This document shows positions 60,341 to 64,000 of a stretch of 64,000 nucleotides of DNA, piece after piece. Under the pieces are notes generated by a model. That model did not search any database and had not been told where the DNA came from. It worked only from the letters and a program-made list of their open reading frames with translations. Both the position numbers and the translations under genes were made by a program. The DNA lies in the NCBI GenBank assembly GCA_902506225.1, contig LR733345.1, positions 1,116,001-1,180,000 of the forward strand. The letters run 5' to 3'. The number at the start of each line of letters is the position of its first letter. Within the stretch, counting starts at the first letter, position 1. Source of the DNA: Faucicola sp902506225. GTDB lineage: Bacteria; Pseudomonadota; Gammaproteobacteria; Pseudomonadales; Moraxellaceae.

Positions 60341-61207
60341 ATGAAAAAACTTGAAAACGCGCTACAAAAAATTGATAAATACGGTCAGTTTGTGATGAAA
60401 AAACTGGTCAATCGCCGCTCATTAGCAGAGCTACAAGGTATCGGTCAAGGCAAAACCGTATTGATTACCGGTGCTAGCTCAGGGATTGGCGCGATGATGG
60501 CACGCCGATTTGCTTATCTAGGCTATGATTTGGCAATTTGTGCCAGACGAGAAGAGCGATTAAATGCGTTAAAGCAAGACATTGAAAGCAAGTATCCTGT
60601 CAAAGTTGCTGTCAAAACTTTGGATGTCACCGATTATAATCAAATTTTTACGGTATTTGATAGCTTTGTGAGTGACTGCAAAACCCGAGGGAAAACCATT
60701 GATAAAGTTATCGTCAATGCAGGGGTGGGCGATAGCCGCGTCATTGGTCATGGACGCTTTGAGACCAATCGCCATACCGCGGAAGTCAATTTTATCGCAG
60801 CGATTGCCCAGTGTGAGGCGGCGATGAAGATTTTTCGCCAGCAAAACAGCGGTCAGTTGGTGGTCATCTCAAGTATGTCAGCGGTTCGCGGTTTGCCCCG
60901 TCATCTTACCACCTATGCCGCTGCCAAAGCGGGACTGGCAAATTTGGCCGAAGGCATTCGCGCTGATATGATGCAGGAAAAACGTCCGATTACTGTCACC
61001 ACGATTTATCCCGGTTATATCCGTACTGAGCTTAATATCGGTGCCAAATATTTGCCGTTTGAGAGTACAGAGGAAGAGGGCGTTGAGGCGATTGTCGAAG
61101 CGATTGAAGCCAAAGTAAATGAAGCCTTTGTCCCGGCATGGCCTTGGCTACCGATTGGGATTGGTATGAAAATATTGCCGCTTAAAGTTATGACCAAATT
61201 TTTATAA
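60341..61207 (+). CDS. Short-chain dehydrogenase/reductase, copy 2
   Basis: 288 aa; TGASSGIG, NAGVG, ISSMSAVRG, YAAAK. Paralogue of the preceding gene with a different C-terminus. A 170-nt gap separates the copies, so this one may have its own promoter. Probable substrate: a hydroxyacyl or long-chain alcohol intermediate of this operon, by context only. Confidence 0.88.
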   Translation: MKKLENALQKIDKYGQFVMKKLVNRRSLAELQGIGQGKTVLITGASSGIGAMMARRFAYLGYDLAICARREERLNALKQDIESKYPVKVAVKTLDVTDYNQIFTVFDSFVSDCKTRGKTIDKVIVNAGVGDSRVIGHGRFETNRHTAEVNFIAAIAQCEAAMKIFRQQNSGQLVVISSMSAVRGLPRHLTTYAAAKAGLANLAEGIRADMMQEKRPITVTTIYPGYIRTELNIGAKYLPFESTEEEGVEAIVEAIEAKVNEAFVPAWPWLPIGIGMKILPLKVMTKFL

Positions 61208-61256
61208 GCGCATTTTTAAAAAAATTTTAAACTCTCAGCATCATCAAAAACGCCTT

Positions 61257-61298
61257 ATTAAAAACGCCTTGGCAGCTGATGGCTTGTCAAAGCGTTTT
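61257..61298. terminator. Bidirectional terminator between SDR copy 2 and msrAB
   Basis: AAAACGC-TTG / CAA-GCGTTTT with one unpaired base on each side, between convergent genes. Confidence 0.65.
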
Positions 61299-61336
61299 AA
61301 TACCGTTACCAGTCAACGTGCTGCCTAGTTGACTGG

Positions 61337-63046
61337 CTATTTGACCAAAGGCATAAGTGCACCATAGCCTGCCGCTTGCATATCTGCCAACGCGATAAAC
61401 TGTAGCGCATCGCCATTGATGCAATAGCGTAATCCGCCTTTATCCTTGGGACCATCATCAAACACATGCCCCAAATGTGAGTTGGCGACCCGTGAGCGCA
61501 CTTCTGTTCGTGTCATGTTAAAACTGCTATCGGTTGAGGTGGTAATGGCGTTTGCGCTAATGGGTTTGGTAAAACTCGGCCAACCGCACCCCGAATCATA
61601 TTTATCCGTGGATAAAAACAAAGGCTCGCCACTGACGATATCCACATATACACCTTTAGCAAACAAATGGTCATATTGATGGCTAAAAGCGCGCTCTGTA
61701 GCTGCGTTTTGGGTGACGTCATACTGCGCTTGGGTTAACCGACTTTTTACATTTTTATCGTAGTTTTGATAGCGGGTAGGATTGAGCGCCTCGGTGACTG
61801 TCGTGGCAGGCGCTAAGGCTTTGATAACGGGGATTTTTTGATTGGCAAGGCTAATATCAATATGGCAGTAGCCATTGGGGTTTTTGCTCAGATAATCTTG
61901 GTGATAATTTTCTGCGTCATAAAAATTTGCCAAGGGTTTATTTTCTACCACAATTTTTTGCGGATATTTTTTTGCCAAATCGGCAAGGGTTTTATCAATG
62001 ATTGGCTTATCATTGGCATCGGTATAATAAATGCCGGTGCGGTATTGCGCCCCGCGGTCATTGCCTTGTTTGTTGAGACTGGTCGGGTCAATCACCCGCA
62101 CGTAGTACGCCAAGAGGGTTGCAAGATTGGTTTTATCGATATCATAGATAACTTTGACGGTTTCTGCGTGCCCTGAGCCTGCTATCACCTGCTCATAGCT
62201 AGGGTTCGCGCTATTGCCATTGGCATAACCTGATATCGCATCGACTACGCCATCCACGCGCTCCATATAGGCTTCTAGCCCCCAAAAACAGCCACCCGCC
62301 AGATAGATAGTATGCGTGCGAATCGGGGTTTTACCATCTGCTTGATAATACACGCCATTATGGTTAATCGGTGCTAAAGCTTTGGCGCTAGCGGCTTGTT
62401 TGTTAGTTTGGGCAGTCTGACTAGGCGGATTTTTTGCTTGATTCATGGCTTTGAGTTCTGCAAAATCGTTGCTAGCATTTTCTGATAAGGCTTGGATTTG
62501 TGCGGGGGTAAGATTGCCTTTGACCAGTTTTAATAAATTGCCTTGTTTATCCAAAATCGCAAAACTGGGATAGACTTGCACGCCAAATTGTTTAATCAGC
62601 TTGCCATTGTTATCCATAAGCACCGGTAGGTTAGCATAGTCTTTGGCAAGCACTGTGTACCAAGTTTGAAAATCTTGCGGGGATTTTTCACTCAAATGAC
62701 CTGGACTGACCACGCTGACGACATTCATATTGGGATACTGCTTTGCCCATGCGTCGCTTTCTTGGAGCGTTGCCAAACACAGCGGGCACCAGCTTGCCCA
62801 AAATTTCACCACAGTTGGCTTGTTGGGGTCAATCACATGACGACCCATTTTGCCTAATTTGGGATTGATTTGGCTCAAACCTTGTAAGGTCGCTAACGTA
62901 TCGGTCGGCAATACATCCGCTTTGCTAGCATCACGCGCAGAGCCAGCGTTTTCTTTGGCATTCATTTTTTGACAACCCAGCAACAGCAGGCTGCTGATTA
63001 ATAGGGTAACGGTTAAATTCTTAGCACTTTGAGGAAAATTGACCAT
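61337..63046 (-). CDS. msrAB: Thioredoxin-MsrA-MsrB fusion lipoprotein (PilB-like)
   Basis: 569 aa from the ATG at 63046. A lipoprotein signal ends in LLLLGC. The thioredoxin-like domain has WCPLC, MsrA has GGCFWG, and MsrB has the catalytic Cys in RYCING and GCGWPSF, without the zinc CxxC pairs. This order matches Neisseria MsrAB (PilB), which repairs methionine sulfoxide in envelope proteins. The longest frame starts 78 nt further upstream but would place 26 non-signal residues before the leader. Confidence 0.93.
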   Translation of the reverse strand: MVNFPQSAKNLTVTLLISSLLLLGCQKMNAKENAGSARDASKADVLPTDTLATLQGLSQINPKLGKMGRHVIDPNKPTVVKFWASWCPLCLATLQESDAWAKQYPNMNVVSVVSPGHLSEKSPQDFQTWYTVLAKDYANLPVLMDNNGKLIKQFGVQVYPSFAILDKQGNLLKLVKGNLTPAQIQALSENASNDFAELKAMNQAKNPPSQTAQTNKQAASAKALAPINHNGVYYQADGKTPIRTHTIYLAGGCFWGLEAYMERVDGVVDAISGYANGNSANPSYEQVIAGSGHAETVKVIYDIDKTNLATLLAYYVRVIDPTSLNKQGNDRGAQYRTGIYYTDANDKPIIDKTLADLAKKYPQKIVVENKPLANFYDAENYHQDYLSKNPNGYCHIDISLANQKIPVIKALAPATTVTEALNPTRYQNYDKNVKSRLTQAQYDVTQNAATERAFSHQYDHLFAKGVYVDIVSGEPLFLSTDKYDSGCGWPSFTKPISANAITTSTDSSFNMTRTEVRSRVANSHLGHVFDDGPKDKGGLRYCINGDALQFIALADMQAAGYGALMPLVK

Positions 63047-63333
63047 GGTACATTTCTCATCTATTTGTAAAGCGTCAAAGATAGCTGTGAATTGGCACTT
63101 AAATAAGTTTTTGATTACAAACATAAAGTGAGCCTTTATCTGATTGTAACTGAATCAGCAAATAAGCACAATTTAAAGTTTTAAAAATTAACATTAAGAA
63201 AATTATGCCATCATCCATAGGGTTTAAGGAGAAAACTTTTGGTGCATTTGTGGTTATCCTAGTATTGACTAGCCATTGATTTACTTTTGACACGTTAATT
63301 CGCTCAAAATTCGCTCAAAGTGCGGCTGCTTCA

Positions 63334-63342
63334 TGCTAAAAT
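63334..63342 (+). promoter_or_regulatory. Extended -10 promoter of the regB-like gene
   Basis: TGCTAAAAT, 30 nt before the ATG at 63373. Confidence 0.5.
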
Positions 63343-63372
63343 CTTGTTTTATGGTTCGTCAAAAGTTTGCCC

Positions 63373-64000
63373 ATGCATCAAGCCATTAAGAACGTCGCAA
63401 AAGCCCCCATGATTGCTCGCTATACCTGGTTAGCTATTATGGTCGCGGCGATGATTTGTGCCGACCAATGGGGCGTTGCTAAACAGCAAATCAATCATCT
63501 GCTCACGATTACCATTATTTATGGGGTCAGCGTTGAGCTGACTAAACGCCTAATGGTTATTCGACACTTTAACCCACAACAATCTTGGGTCACATTGGCG
63601 GGGTTTATCGGGGATTTACTGGCGTGGTCAGCCTTTATTTATTATTCAGGTGGGGCCGCCAATCCGTTGATTACCTTGTTTTTAACGGTGATTGCAGTGG
63701 CGTCTATGGTGATGCGCACCGTGCACATCATCAGCTTGTCGGTGCTGTCAGTTGGGCTGTATACGCTGTTATGGTATTGTTATGTGCCGCTGACCCTTAG
63801 CCACCATGATCATGCGGTGGGTCAAAAACTCCATTTGCTGGGTATGTTTGGGGTGTTTATTTTTGCGGCAATCATGTTAACCGCCTTAACGGTTTATTTT
63901 AAACAAGCGATGAGCCGCAGCTATCAGGCGCTTGAGCAAGCACAGCAAGCTATTCACCAACAACGTCGGTTGCTTGCCATCAGTAGTCTTGCTGCCAATA
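63373..64000 (+). CDS. RegB/PrrB-type redox sensor histidine kinase (partial)
   Basis: The first 209 codons are inside the window and the frame runs off the right edge. Five to six TM segments are visible. The sequence GGAANPL after the third matches the GGxxNPF quinone-binding motif of RegB/PrrB. The last residues (RRLLAISSLAAN) are where the H-box begins in this family. It senses the redox state of the quinone pool; in related bacteria it regulates respiration, which would fit with cytochrome bd genes on this window, though no link is shown. Confidence 0.82.
   Translation, partial: MHQAIKNVAKAPMIARYTWLAIMVAAMICADQWGVAKQQINHLLTITIIYGVSVELTKRLMVIRHFNPQQSWVTLAGFIGDLLAWSAFIYYSGGAANPLITLFLTVIAVASMVMRTVHIISLSVLSVGLYTLLWYCYVPLTLSHHDHAVGQKLHLLGMFGVFIFAAIMLTALTVYFKQAMSRSYQALEQAQQAIHQQRRLLAISSLAAN

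Overview
The window looks like chromosomal DNA of a Moraxellaceae gammaproteobacterium, close to Moraxella osloensis or a neighbouring genus. This is inference from gene content: fimL next to nudC, a solitary RnfB, a FadL-type porin, the MesD/MesX methionine synthase pair, cydDC/cydABX and KtrAB. Base composition is moderate, and many promoters share an extended -10 of the form TGCTAwAAT. Most genes are housekeeping or metabolic, with small accessory islands.

Layout. 1-6.8 kb: the tail of an unknown gene, then fimL, nudC, rnfB, nth, ppa and waaA. 6.9-8.6 kb: a ketone-body pair (3-hydroxybutyrate dehydrogenase and acetoacetate decarboxylase). 8.8-13.4 kb: rsmE, five tRNA genes (Ser, two Asn, Val, Asp), two small hypotheticals, a hotdog thioesterase and a DUF2059 protein. 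13.5-20 kb: an intergenic region with phased GTGACCA repeats, KtrA/KtrB potassium uptake, and a PepSY / response regulator / sensor kinase operon. 20.2-28.4 kb: cydDC and the divergent cydABX, separated by a TnpB element of the IS200/IS605 superfamily. 28.5-33 kb: an ammonium transporter whose signal peptide is out of frame, a hypothetical, and three BLUF blue-light receptor genes, one broken by an amber codon and one lacking key photochemical residues. 33-36.2 kb: an esterase lipoprotein, gabD, and a pncB remnant with its middle deleted. 36.3-39 kb: flavin reductase, MesD and MesX behind a candidate MetR box. 39.2-39.6 kb: a tnpB-less relative of the TnpB element carrying a structured RNA. 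39.6-50.8 kb: a TonB-family protein, FadL porin, infA, truA, asparaginase, ybeY, phoH, tRNA-Met, putP, trmB, and a DUF2628-like membrane protein with a pilin-like tail. 50.9-55.9 kb: htpG, ispH, gmk and a LysR regulator. 56-61.2 kb: a catabolic operon (acyl-CoA dehydrogenase, kinase-like phosphotransferase, histidine phosphatase, two SDRs). 61.3-64 kb: a Trx-MsrA-MsrB fusion lipoprotein and the start of a RegB/PrrB-type redox sensor kinase.

The most unusual content is the pair of TnpB-type elements. Their 3' ends are nearly identical over 63 nt and differ at two positions by compensatory base-pair changes, which points to a conserved guide-RNA (omega RNA) scaffold. The second element has replaced tnpB with another folded RNA. 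The BLUF cluster, the MesD/MesX/flavin reductase operon and the DUF2628-pilin fusion also merit attention.
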